Source: Laguncularia racemosa
Taxonomy: Eukaryota; Streptophyta; Magnoliopsida; Myrtales; Combretaceae
Assembly: GCA_037954665.1 (NCBI GenBank)
Contig: JBBMOL010000023.1
Coordinates: forward strand, 2,356,001 to 2,420,000
Direction of reading: 5' to 3'
Length of the DNA stretch: 64,000 bases
Part shown: in pieces, positions 11,950-23,399 of the stretch
Numbering within the stretch: the stretch's first letter is position 1
Layout of the letters: each line of letters opens with the position of its first letter
Made by a program: the position numbers and the translations under genes
Notes under the pieces: generated by a model
Database searches by the model: none
The model's input: the letters and a program-made list of their open reading frames with translations, nothing else
Told to the model about the DNA's origin: nothing

Positions 11950-14525
11950 TTTAAAAAAATAAGATTGATGTCATAAGAAACCAATTGAAAAAAAAAAGAA
12001 GACAAACAAGCTTCACCACTCTTAACTAAAAAAGTTTCTTATCTGTCTTGGTCGTTGGAATCAACCAACCCAAAGAAAAACTTGAAAGCTGATACATAGA
12101 TCAAAAAATATTATTCTAAAAAGATAATAATATTATTATATGGTAGTTAAAATATGAAGAGATCTGAATGATATCTTGCCAATACATAAAAGTAAAAGCA
12201 TTTCGACATGCTTCTAAAAGGAGCAAAGTGGGACTGATATGGATCAGCTTCAGCTCTACTTATGTCGCTTTCATTACTTGACCTCTCTTCCTTGATTTAT
12301 GTCCATTAAATAAGCATCTACATACAACGAACGTATAACAGTTGGCTCAGGCTCGTTGGGTGCTTAAATAATTGGATTGCGAAATTGTAATTGTGATCAT
12401 TAAGAGGATCATTTGGTCGTGCCAGAGATGCACATTTATACTTGAAAATGTTAAATGTCTCTCGTGAATAATTATAATGGTTTGCTGATTTTGCAGATAT
12501 TATGTCACAGGTGACCCTTCTATAATAACTTCACTAAGTATTTATTAACTTATAATATATATAGTACTGTGCAAACTCTGCAGCAGTCTATATAGCTCCT
12601 CTCTCTCTCAAGATATTGTGCCCATGTATTTTCATATTTGTTCAAGTAGGCTTCTGAATTTTTCAATTGTAGTAAGCTAAAAAGTTTTACTTACAATATT
12701 TCTAATAAAGCTCCAAGTTTAACAAATAAAAATCCAGAAAGTTAAATATATGCTTAATTCGAGTTGAAACTATAAGAAATCAAAACTAAAATCAAACTAT
12801 TTGGGACCCTAGTAGCAAAATATTTTCAATTTATCACAACCAAAACATTCAAGGGCTTATTTGAACAAATATGCAAGTTTAGAGCCTAAAAGCACTCAAC
12901 TGAAATGGAGGGGCTTAATGTCATAATAAGCGAAGTTTAAAGGGTTTACTTATGCATCTTGTGTTATTAAAAGATAGTAGGAGGAAAAAATTAAACATTT
13001 TCATTTTCTTAAAAAGAAAAATTCATGCAAACTGAGATTTGTGGCTTAGAGAAACATGGAATGATGGAAAACCAAAATTTAAATTTGCATTATCATTAAT
13101 TAAAATAAAAATCAAGGATGCGGTTCCTTGTCAAAATAGTCTGAGATTTAGATAATTGAAAATGTATTGACTGATAAAAGAGCATTATTATTTAGATAAA
13201 GCCATTCAACTGTCAATAACAAAATGCTTTTCTTCTACAGAAGTAAAAATTATTTTAGAACACCACTAGGAGTTGATGTAATGAGTTGTATAGACCGAAA
13301 AGAGAATATAAGAGATATACGTTAAGATCTTAATTCAAGGCCTAAAGTGCTTCTCAGTAGTAGCAAAAAGAAAATTGAATTCCTCCTTATGTTATTAACT
13401 ACTCCTACAAAAGCATTTTCACGATCTTTATTATTTGTAGGTTTCAAAAACCACTTGTATGACGTAGAAGGGTAGCATTCATGGCACTAATCATGAAGGT
13501 ATATATTCTTTCAACTATTTTCTCTCGTTGAGTTTTGTATCGAAACAGGGTCACTATAATTGGGAAATAAAATGAATAAATAGAGCACTTAGGAAACTCC
13601 AGGCACGAGTAACAATTGACGTACTTCTTGTAATATCCATGCATCTTTGGCCCTCTGTTAGGTCGAATCAGCTGCCCATGGGCAAACTCAAATCAATTTA
13701 TTTTCCGTAACTTAGTCCACTATACAATTTAAAACTTATTGTTTAATCATAAATTACTTATCCAACTTATTTCGATTTGCAAATTAACATAATTCTAAAT
13801 CCATAACTTTTAGTCAAATAACTTATTTTAATCAACATATTACATTTGCAATCCCTATATACAAATAAAGTTAATGGCCTAGCATTGGTCAATCAACTAA
13901 ATAAAAATGATTCAGAATCAAATACCATTATAAAATGATTATACATACTTCACAATTTCTACACCTAGGTCTTGCAGTTCATGATGCATCTTCACCAAAC
14001 CCAATTATGTTTACTAAATGGTTTATGAGAGGTGCGGACTTAAACTTAGAATGGCAAGATAATCCTAACAAGTCATTCCTATTACAGGCATCAATGTCAT
14101 GGTCATTAAAGTATCACCAAAATGCTAGAACCATCAACCCTCAATTAATAGATCCCATTTGATTTATCACTACTCTTTATTGACTTACTATCATACCTCA
14201 TAATTATAATAGTTGCTCTCCCTTTTGGTTGTAGCTAATAAACTAAACTCTTGGTAGTTAACTTATGTAAGGTATTATAGAGGCTGACTAGTTTGAACTG
14301 GCTCATGTGGCTCACCCCTAGCTTCTTTGGAATTTATATCAGTAGAGTTTGGTCAAGAAGTGCTAGTTTATGCAGGTTATGGAATGTCCTCGTCATAATT
14401 ACTTCGCTGATTCTCCCACCACATCCTAGAAGTTCTTAAATTTTTTTGTATGCAATCTATCTTCCCTGGTGCATTTATAACCCCAACTATGAGCAAAGCC
14501 TTTAGAATTTCCTCCCTCTAAAACC
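11950..14525. repeat. Large dispersed duplication, copy 1
   Basis: It is collinear with 17230-21410. Matching landmarks include ATGTCATAAGAAACCAAT (11968) against ACATCATAAGAAACCAAT (17243), GTTGGAATCAACCAACCCAAAG, CTTGAAAGCTGATAC, AATAATATTATTATAT, TAACAGTTGGCTC, GTTAAATATATGCTTAATT and, at the far end, GCCTTTAGAATTTCCTC. Divergence is considerable but collinearity is clear. Apart from the LINE relic at its right end, no coding content is recognised. Confidence 0.8.
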
Positions 14526-14620
14526 TTTTGAGGTTGGAACTAACACTGAGGACGATCCCTTTTGAGTTGTGAAGAGATTTGAGCAAAAATTGTCTGTAAG
14601 GCTTTGCAATGTCTGAATCT
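14260..14620 (-). pseudogene. L1-type LINE ORF2 reverse transcriptase relic
   Basis: The minus strand reads fragments in several frames in the order seen in plant L1 reverse transcriptases: DNFCSNLFTTQKG near 14570, the CAPGKDG-type block near 14480, WDMVGES-like text near 14420, and KLGVSHMSQFKLVSLYNT near 14330-14270, which corresponds to the conserved IPK-x-FRPISLCN block. Frameshifts and stops break it, and the catalytic box is not present. It is homologous to 21140-21470. Confidence 0.65.
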
Positions 14621-17229
14621 CTTAGACCTAGTTTCCTACATTGTCTTGTAGAGCTATAATTTTATTCGTTAGACGCCTTGTAAGTACAATCAATGATAAC
14701 ATTTTTATATCCCTATTCTTAGTTCAATTTGCCCTAAATTTCAATTGCCATAAATACTCCTTGGAAAGAGTTATACATGGTTGTTCCCTTAATGTTTGTT
14801 CCAGGGATAACAGATGAGAGGTATGGTTGCTCACTAATGCTTTTTCTACTCATGCTGATTAGGTTAAAGTTTTCTTCTTTTCTCTCTGTAAGCTCCCATT
14901 TACATCTCTATTCCCTTTTTCTTTTCTTTTTTATTTTTTTCATTTTCTTTAAGAGCATGGCACACTTCTCGCATTTCATTTTTGTTTATCATCCCAGTAT
15001 TTCTTACTAAATTTTTGAAGTTTCTATGAGATAGCCACTTTAGTTAAATTTAAATGGTCTATGATAAACCGAGGCATGTGGCTCATGAAGGATCTAAAGT
15101 GGATTTGAGTTATAATCTCAAACATATATGGTATGGAAAAGTAATTATAATGAAATAAATACTAATAATATTTATAGAAGTATAGCTAGTAAAATAAGAC
15201 TCAATTTAGAATATACAAGAAATAAGTCCGAGGAAGGGAAAAAATCAATTGTCCCCGATATTAAGAATAAAATTATTAAAAGATCCAAAAGAGGTAAGAT
15301 AACCATTTTTCTCTCAATTTTATCCTTAGGCATTTAGTAATAAAATAAAAAATAATATGAAAGATTAGAAACATCATTATGAGTGTCTTTATTAAGCCAA
15401 AAATAGTTTTTGGAAATAACATTATTAAATATATAAAGTATGGTAAAATATTAATAGAGTATGCCTTAAAATAATAAAATATTATGTAAACTAGCCAAAT
15501 GGCCAAATAATTTTCAAATCAATTGGATAAGATAAAATTATGTCTCAACATATCACAAACATCTTTTTAAAAAGTGGGAAAAAGAAAGGAATTAATTAAT
15601 TATAAAGTACAATGCTGGATAGAATATTCCAGATTTTCATTCGAAAATCCATGAAAAATCGCATGCCCATCTAAAATTCATGAAAATTTAACTGGACATG
15701 TGTCATCATACAAGGAAGCCATCTGAATTTTTCTATAATTTTAAGTTCTAAGGAGTAGTAGGTAATGGTCAAACTTACTCTTATGCAAATGGAGCAAATG
15801 GCTAGAGGGGAACTCCATTTTCGATTCGTCATTAGCCTGGGCTCTATCTATTCTCATTTGGATGAGGCTTTCTAGGGATCGGTGTCAATTTCACCACGCA
15901 AACCTCCGTCCTACGAATCCCAGATCCATGAATCCATAATCTTCCGTGCAACATCTATAATAGTTGTGTAAACGGAACAAGTTTAGGGTTTAGTAATTTG
16001 GTTATCTGTTCTGTTATTTTATAGAATTATTTAAATTTGTCTTAAATCTTATAAGATTTTTGATAAAGTATTCAAAATTCATCTTAAATTTTATAGTATT
16101 TTAATAAGTAATTTGAAATTCATCTTAAATCTCTTACTATTTTTTTTATAAAAAAATATTTTATTATTAATTTTAAGTCTTTACTTATTTATTATGATTA
16201 TTTTTATAACACATAACTTACGCTTTTGCAAATAAATAAAATTTGCATTTTCAACATATGTAATTATATATATTTTGATATTGTTCCAAAGTCACATAGT
16301 AATAGGTTTTTTTTTTCTTTTGAAAACTATTTAATAAATATATAGTAACATTTATTTACTTAATTATGAAAAAAAATTAATGGATTCTGATTTCCGAAGG
16401 TTTAATATTTATTATATGATCTGCCTCAAACTTTATAATTTTTTTTTTTTAAAAAAAAATACATAACTAATCTCAAACTTATATAATACTATCCTATAGG
16501 TTTTTAATAGGTCAGATGGATTGAAAACCCACGAGTGCTAGTCCCGCTTACATCCAAAAAGATTTGCGTTTGTCTAAAGTTTCAGTGAAATTGCCTATGA
16601 CACTGACACACCACCCTTGGTTTGTTATGGTGGTGGAGTAATCCTGAAGCCTGTCCCACAACAACTGTCCATTTTCTAGTGTAAAGCTTACATATATAGC
16701 AATTACAAAGAAACAAGTAGTGGAACAATGGACCTAAATTAAAACATAAATATCTAGGAAGGATTGTTGGAGCATCGTCATGTTAACGCTACTGCTGTTC
16801 CAAATCGTGTGTATACCTCATTGCTGCCCTTAAGCATTCAAGCATAAAAACTTGCCAAGTTCTAGTTGGTTGTATAAACGGTTGGGGTTGTCATTTAGTC
16901 TCTAACAATACCAGCATATTTGGTCGATGATCATGAATAATATCCAGGATTGCATTCGGTTTCCGGGCAAGTTTGCTCCTCAGATATGCCGAGAGATAAC
17001 TTGAATTTCAAAGGTCTAAGGGATGGATTCATGGTTTGTCTTTTCCAGGAGGAGAGCAATTTCTCAACACCACATTGCAAGGGGTCCTTCAATTAATTTC
17101 CTTTTATCCTCAGGAGTGCATAAGTTACTTCACTATTGTTGAACAACGAGGGAGTTGCAAGGTTCTCGCTCAAGGGGTATGCTTCTTAATTTCAGCTGAG
17201 GATTCACATTGCAATGAGGATTTCATTAA
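14526..17229. other. Spacer between the two large duplication copies
   Basis: No recognisable gene. It contains pyrimidine-rich text near 14870-14960, an AT-rich stretch at 15990-16500, and two less AT-rich patches (about 15790-15970 and 16510-17230) that look like decayed coding or transposon sequence. A 67-codon frame at 17036-17239 matches no family I recognise and starts without an ATG. I assign it no function. Confidence 0.5.
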
Positions 17230-19448
17230 AAATAAATAAGTTTGACATCATAAGAAACCAATGCCCCCAAAAAGAAAGAAAGAAAATCATATGATAATTC
17301 CGCAACACTAACTAAAAAAGTTCCTTACTTCGTCTTGATCGTTGGAGTCAACCAACCCAAAGCAAAAAACTTGAAAGCTGATACGTAGATCAGACAATAT
17401 TATTCTAAAAGAACAATAATATTATTATATTATACTTAAAATATTGACAGATCTCAATGATATCTAGACAATCAAAGCAACACCATTTTGAAAATGCTTC
17501 TAAATGGGGCAAGTGGGACTAATGGATCAGCTCTCCTTGTGCGTCTTTATCTGCTCGATCTCTCTTTCTTGATTTGTCCATCATATACGAATCTATATAA
17601 GACGACGTAACAGTTGGTTCTGATTTGTTGGGTTGCTTAAATAATTAGATTTGTCCAGTTTATGGCAAAAAAAAAAAAAAAAGTGATCCTATGCCAGAGA
17701 AGAACGTAATTTATAATTGAAAAACCCACCCGTGAATGATTTATAATTATAGTGGCTGTTAATTTTGCAGATATTAGGTGATAGGCGATCCTTCTATAAC
17801 TTAAAATAAGTACTTATTAAATAATACTATATACATGGTATAGTGCAAACTTTGCAGCACTTCCTTTGGTCTCTCTCAAGATATCGTGTTGTAACTTTAG
17901 TAATATTTTAGAATTTCATGAGGGAGTATGTGGGACTATTTATTTTTTTTGTTTTTCGAAATACATACATAAGCCTCAGAAATTTCCCTAATGTGCAATT
18001 AAGTCCATACTTTTATGTCTGCTCAAATCGGCTCATGACCTTTTCATCTGCAATAAATTATTTTTTTTTTACTTATATCTTTAATAAAGTTTCAATTTTT
18101 AGTGAATAAAAATCCAAAAAGTTAAATATATGCTTAATTAAAGCTAAACTACTCAGAAATCAAAACTGAAATATACTTATGGACCTTATTAGCAAAATAT
18201 TTTAAATTTGTGACAACCATAAAATTCATGGGCTTATTTCAATAGATACAAAAATTCAATGGCATAGCTTCGCACAACCAAAGTTCGGGACCTTAATAGC
18301 CATAATAAGTAGTCTAAGAAACTTATTTATGTAATTTTGCAGTTTTTTTTTCCCAACTATATATTATAAGAATAGCAGAAATCTACAGTAAAAAAATAAA
18401 CAAGAATGCGGTTCCTTATTTAAAATATTTTGAAATTTGTAAAATTTTAAATGCGTTAAATGATGAAAGAGCATTTTTCATTTAGAGAAAGATATTCAAT
18501 TTGTAAATAATGAAATGCTTTTTTTATAAATAAAAAAAAACATAAAAATTATTATAGAACACCACTTTAGAGTTGATGTGGTGAGTTGTATGGACTGAAA
18601 ACGGGATATATGATTAAGAGATATAGCTTAAGCTCTTGTTAAACAACCCAGCTAGAGTGTTTTTTCGTATTCTGGATTTCAATTTCCACGAAAAAGGAGA
18701 CTAAAATTCCTTCTTTTTTTTGTTCACTACTCTTATCGAAAGTGCTTTCGCCATCTTTCTTAGCTGTTTCTTGGTTCCAAGGATTACATATATATGATTG
18801 TATGAATAGAAAAATGAATTTTAATCAAACAATACTATCTATTTTTGGATAATTAGATGATCTTTTTGAAAAATAAGAAAAACTGAATAAATGGATTATG
18901 CACTAAATGGAGGGAGTCCCTCTTTTTTTTTGTTTTTTTCCTTCCATTTTTTTTAGTTTTTGTCAGTCACTTGATCATGTCAGATCTTAATTGAAGAGCA
19001 ATAATCACGCCACAGATTATGAAGGTGTCAGCTATTTTGATGGGTTTTTTTTTTTTTCCTCTTTGATTTCTACCTTGAAAGCTGTGTTACTATTACTGAG
19101 ATGTAAAATAAAAAAATAAAGCACTAGGAATCCTTAGGCATAAGCGACACCGAAAGTACTAGCTATAGCTATAATATTCATGCACCCACAGCATTCTCTT
19201 GGATTGGTTTAGCCCACAGCTAGACTTGAGTCAATTCATTATTATTATTATTATTATTCTACAATTTCTCCCGCTACACAATCGAAAACTTATTGTTTCA
19301 CCTTAAATTACTTATCCAACTTATGCTGATTCGCAAATGTTTATTAATATTATCATAATCCTAAATCCATTAGAATTTTTGATCAAATAACTTATTTCCA
19401 TCAACATATTATCATTTGCAACCCCAATACAAACAAAGTTAATTAATT

Positions 19449-19672
19449 GCCTAGCAATAATTATTGACCAATCAAATAAATAAAAATAGTTTAAACTCGA
19501 TCACTCACTAATTCTCATTTGACTTATGTTGCCCTTTCTTTATTTAATATTATTATACATAATAAGTATTGCAATTGCTCTATTATATCATATGCATCCT
19601 CTACATCAATCTTTATCAACTTCCATTTTTAGATTCTTTCTTTCTTGTAAAAGCTGGGAAGGATTTTTATCT
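19449..19672 (+). repeat. 224-bp direct repeat, left copy
   Basis: It starts TGCCTAGCAATAATTATTG and ends AAAGCTGGGAAGGATTTT. It is nearly identical to 20811-21033, far closer than either is to the corresponding part of duplication copy 1. No open frame. The likeness implies a relatively recent local duplication. Confidence 0.85.
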
Positions 19673-19674
19673 TC

Positions 19675-20810
19675 TTATAGCTGAACGGTATATTTCAAGT
19701 TTTGCAAAGGTTTCTTCCGGACTTCTCATCTAATTCAAGTGAATTATTAAATGTTACAATTGTGTTTGTTGTATCATTATATTAATTAAGTTATCTTACA
19801 CCTTTTATACATTATTGTGATAGGATCTCCAAGCAATGGGGAGTTTATTATGCCTTCTAGAATTCCCCCTGATCGTCATGATGATAGTAAAAGTGGCAAA
19901 GAGGATAGCTTGTGAAAAGGGAGTTTATTTTGGTTCTAACCTTTTGAAAAGGGTGATAAAAGTAAGGAAGAAAGTAATTTATAAAAGAAGGTTTAGTTTG
20001 TTAGTGACTTTCTGATAAATGATAATTAGATTGAGCAATAGAATAGCTAGTATATGAATTATATTTTATTGTATGGTCACTTTTTTGAAGTTGATTATCA
20101 ATTTGAGCAACAGTAGGCTATCGATAGAGAGTTTATTTTACTGCTAAGTTCTGTAAAGTTTGGATAATATTGTTTGGGATATATTAATATCTACTTTTGT
20201 AAAGTATAGTTGATGATGGAAGTTGACAATTATAAGCATATATCCAAATGTCTACTTTTTTCACCTTTATTATTTTATTGCATATTATTTTATTATAGAT
20301 TTAAGTTGTTACATTTATAAATAGACTTATCATATCATTATAACAATCATTTTTTGTGACATTTAAACGTTACCAAAAACCTCTTAGTCACGCTTAAACA
20401 TTATTAAATATTAGTTATTTGTAGCGTTTAAACGTTACAAAAATTGCTTACTGGTAACGTTTAACTTTTTTTTGTAACGTTCAAACATTATCAATTTTTC
20501 ACGTTTTTATGACGTTTAAACATTACTAAAAAAATGAATTTTGACAAACAATTTTGGTATCAAATTATTTACTTTTAATAATGTTCAAACGTTATTAAAT
20601 GTCTCTTATTGGTGATGTTTAAACGTTACTATTGACATTTATAGCATTGGTGATGTTTACCTTTAAACGTCACCAAATACTTTCCATAACAAACTTTCAG
20701 TAACGTCTATTTGTGACCTTTAATAAACGTCATTAAATGTTTTCTGTAATATTTATTTAATTTTGGGTGACGTTTATTAAACGTCACAAAACGTCAAAAT
20801 TCTTGTAGTG
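19675..20810 (-). mobile_element. CACTA-type transposon remnant, one terminus intact
   Basis: The segment ends ATTCTTGTAGTG at 20799-20810. On the minus strand this is CACTACAAGAAT, the hallmark terminus of plant CACTA (En/Spm-like) elements. The adjacent 460 bp (about 20345-20800) is filled with ACGTTTAAACGT-like units, as expected for a CACTA subterminal repetitive region. The opposite terminus is not seen and no transposase can be read, although 19800-20100 could be a decayed 3' gene end. The three bases after the terminus are TGC. Confidence 0.65.
20345..20800. repeat. Subterminal repeat region, ACGTTTAAACGT units
   Basis: About a dozen imperfect copies of a unit like GTGACGTTTAAACGTTAC occur in both orientations, spaced a few tens of bases apart. 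Such palindromic arrays next to a CACTA terminus are normally transposase-binding sites, and that role is inferred here. The CpG within each unit has often decayed to CATT or TATT. Confidence 0.7.
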
Positions 20811-21033
20811 TGCCTAGCAATAATTATTAGCCAATCAAATAAATGAAAATAGTTTAAACTCGATCACTCACTAATTCTCATTTGACTTATCATCGCCCTT
20901 TCTTTATTTAATATTATTATACATGATAAGTATAACAATTGCTCTATTATATCATATTCATCCTCAATGTCAATCTTTATCAACTTCCATTTTTAGATTC
21001 TTTCTTTCTTATAAAAGCTGGGAAGGATTTTAT
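20811..21033 (+). repeat. 224-bp direct repeat, right copy
   Basis: It begins TGCCTAGCAATAATTATTAG exactly at the base after the CACTA-type terminus and runs to GGGAAGGATTTTAT. It matches 19449-19672. The coincidence of repeat start and transposon end is discussed as a finding. Confidence 0.85.
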
Positions 21034-21139
21034 TTATGGAGATGATGTTGTTCGATGCCTTTCTATTTGGGATGAAACTTGCCTAACTTGGATGAGTTAG
21101 ACTATCCGATTCTAGTCATTGTCAATGAACTAAATTTTG

Positions 21140-21470
21140 ATAACTAACTTATATCAGATATTGTGTAGTGGTTGATTGATTTGAACTAACTTATCTGGTT
21201 CAACACTTGCTTCCCTAAAATCTATACCAATAGAGTTTAGTCAGGAGGGGCAAGTATTTAAAGGTTCAAGAATATCCCTACTATGAATTGCTCGATTGAT
21301 TCTCCCACCATATCCCAACAGTCCCAAAATAGCTTTGCATGCAATCCATCTTTTTCATTGCCTATGTTGTTCCAATTGAATGAAAAGCCTTTAGAATTTC
21401 CTCTTACTGTCATATTTTCAATGTTAAGCAATTTGTAATTTACTAAATTAAAATATAACATAGAAGCTAT
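21140..21470 (-). pseudogene. L1-type LINE ORF2 relic, second copy
   Basis: A minus-strand frame at 21258-21461 contains GLHAKLFWDCWDMVGESIEQF, closely matching the GPDGLHAKFFWDCWDIVG block of plant LINE reverse transcriptases. Further along (21240-21170) the text KQVLNQISQFK aligns with SHMSQFK in the copy at 14260. The catalytic domain is absent. It is a fragment duplicated together with its surroundings. Confidence 0.65.
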
Positions 21471-23319
21471 ACTAATAAATTACATAATAATTTCGCGATT
21501 TTATTAAAGTGTCCGACATCTTAGGATAATTATAATTTTACACTACAAATTATTTGCTAGACACAGATAGATGTTGAAACTCTAGATACATACTTTCATC
21601 TTCCAAAAGCTTTTGAAAATATGTATTCACCTTCCTAAATTAAACGGCAAAGTTGTAATGTGTATAGAGACATTAAGTGAAGAGTGCTTCATCTTTCAAA
21701 GATCTAATGATCTTCAAACATACTATCGTTTCTCTCATAAACTTCCTCAAGCTAGGGTGGATTAGGTGGGGTATCGTGTTATGTTACCAATTATTATATA
21801 TTTTTATATTGATTCCTCGACAAGCAATGGTTGGCATCCCTAATTTTATAAAGAATCTTGTTTGCCCGGAATCAGTTTTTATCTTTGGAACCAATTTTAG
21901 TCAGTATCTCACTATCTCAATATATGGCAAAATAATACAAATGGTTGAATGATTCTAAAATTTTAAAATATAAATATATGTGTATGTATGTTATTTTAGA
22001 AAAAAAGAAAAAAATTATTATAATGAATTACAAAATTTAATAGGTGGCATTTTAGGAATAGAACCAATGGGAGAATCAATTAACATTTAGAACCAAACGT
22101 ATGAGGACAAAGTCTAAATCCATCTCCAGCACTATAAATAAGACTTTAGGTTATTTCTCATAATTCATTCCAACAAGAGATTCTAACTGTGAACAAAGAA
22201 AGGAGCAGTACCTTTGGTCGCAACAAATCGCAAGTTAGAATAAAAAAACCTTTCTTTTACAATCACAATTTCAATTCCTTACGATTTAGAAATAACATAA
22301 TGAAAACCCAAACCAAATGCAATTCAGAAATCTATATTGAAATCAAGGTCAAACCCTATATAACCCTTATAATCCTAGATTATTATGTGTGTATAGAGAG
22401 AGAGAATAAAATCTATTTTTTTATTTGATATTCCTCACTTATCTATTTAGGTACTATCCCACGGTAGGTTGGTCTAAGCCATAACATGCACTAGATGACT
22501 TAACTTAAAATTCTACAATTTGGTGTGTGGGGTAGTAGTTGTAGCCCCAAGTTGAGAAAAAAATTAATTATAATTAATTAGAAAGTTTTTATTTTTGAAG
22601 TCATGAGTTCAATTCTCATTATAGTTATTTTAGTTTTTTTCAAGTTGTATTTATTATTTTAATGACATTCTCTTTTACTTCTGTCTTTTATTTACTTTTT
22701 TTTCTTCACAATAACTAATAGTATTAAATTTTATTAATTATTAAATTATAATAAACTAACTAAATTATCTTAAGTTGCTATTTATTTATTAATAGTATAT
22801 TATAAATAACAATTACATTAATATTACAAATATTTTAACTTTATTCTATAAAATATTAACAAATAATAATAGTTATATCACTTAATGTATTTTTCTTATA
22901 ATTAATATTATGAAAAGGAATGTGGATTTTTAATGATTGATTATGCAATTAATTGTATGAAATTGATACTTTTTGTAATATTATTAATGATATAATTTTG
23001 TAAAGCCATTGCTCAAAAGAAGAAAAAAAAAATCAAAGAATGCTTATATTTATATCATGTCACTCTTTTAACTCTACTTATAATTTTTTATTTAAATATT
23101 TTTATATTATATTTTTATGTTATATTTTCATTGATAACAATTTTTATTAAGTATTACAAATTATTGTGTCACTTGTAAAATTTATATCTATATGTATTTA
23201 TGCAAGTATATATACACAACATGCATATTGTAATTTCAATTTAAATATGGCAAATATGCACCCCACACTCCTATGTTTCTATGTTCGCCCTTGGTGAGCA
23301 AAACAAGATGAGCAATTTG
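21471..23319. other. AT-rich intergenic DNA
   Basis: No gene supported. Open frames at 21677-21952 and 22189-22428 show no family resemblance and lack promoter or splice context. A possible SINE-like block lies at about 22520-22630 and is listed separately. The rest is AATTATAA-type sequence. Confidence 0.5.
22520..22630 (+). repeat. Possible tRNA-derived SINE remnant
   Basis: GGTGTGTGGGGTAGTAGTTG near 22522 resembles a pol III A box with its usual lead-in. About 75 bp on, GAGTTCAATTCTC resembles a B box (GGTTCGANTCC) with changes, followed by T-rich sequence. The order and spacing fit a plant SINE, but the match is weak and no target duplication was found. Confidence 0.25.
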
Positions 23320-23399
23320 GCAATTGAATCAGAGTGGAGTAGCAAAAGCATAGAAACATCAATTGCAAGAAGTTTTAAGGATGAAACTTTTTGAAGGGG
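23320..23399 (+). pseudogene. Isolated 3' end of a gypsy internal region
   Basis: The text TTTTAAGGATGAAACTTTTTGAAGGGG matches the end of the older gypsy internal region at about 7255-7290 (TTTGAGGATGAAAGTTTTT then a purine run). It is followed by TGTAGAATC, a plausible LTR start. No other gypsy domain precedes it. Confidence 0.5.

Larger units (their letters stand above)
17230..21410. repeat. Large dispersed duplication, copy 2, interrupted
   Basis: It is collinear with 11950-14525 from GACATCATAAGAAACC (17242) to GCCTTTAGAATTTCCTC (21390). The copy is interrupted: about 19449-19672 is repeated as a direct repeat at 20811-21033, and the 1.1 kb between them carries the CACTA-type end. Its right part contains a LINE relic. 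Confidence 0.8.

Noticed and set aside
16505..16690. Possible first exon reading MDSCCGTGF on the minus strand
   Set aside because: It terminates after 15 codons, and the continuation in other frames matches no protein I recognise.
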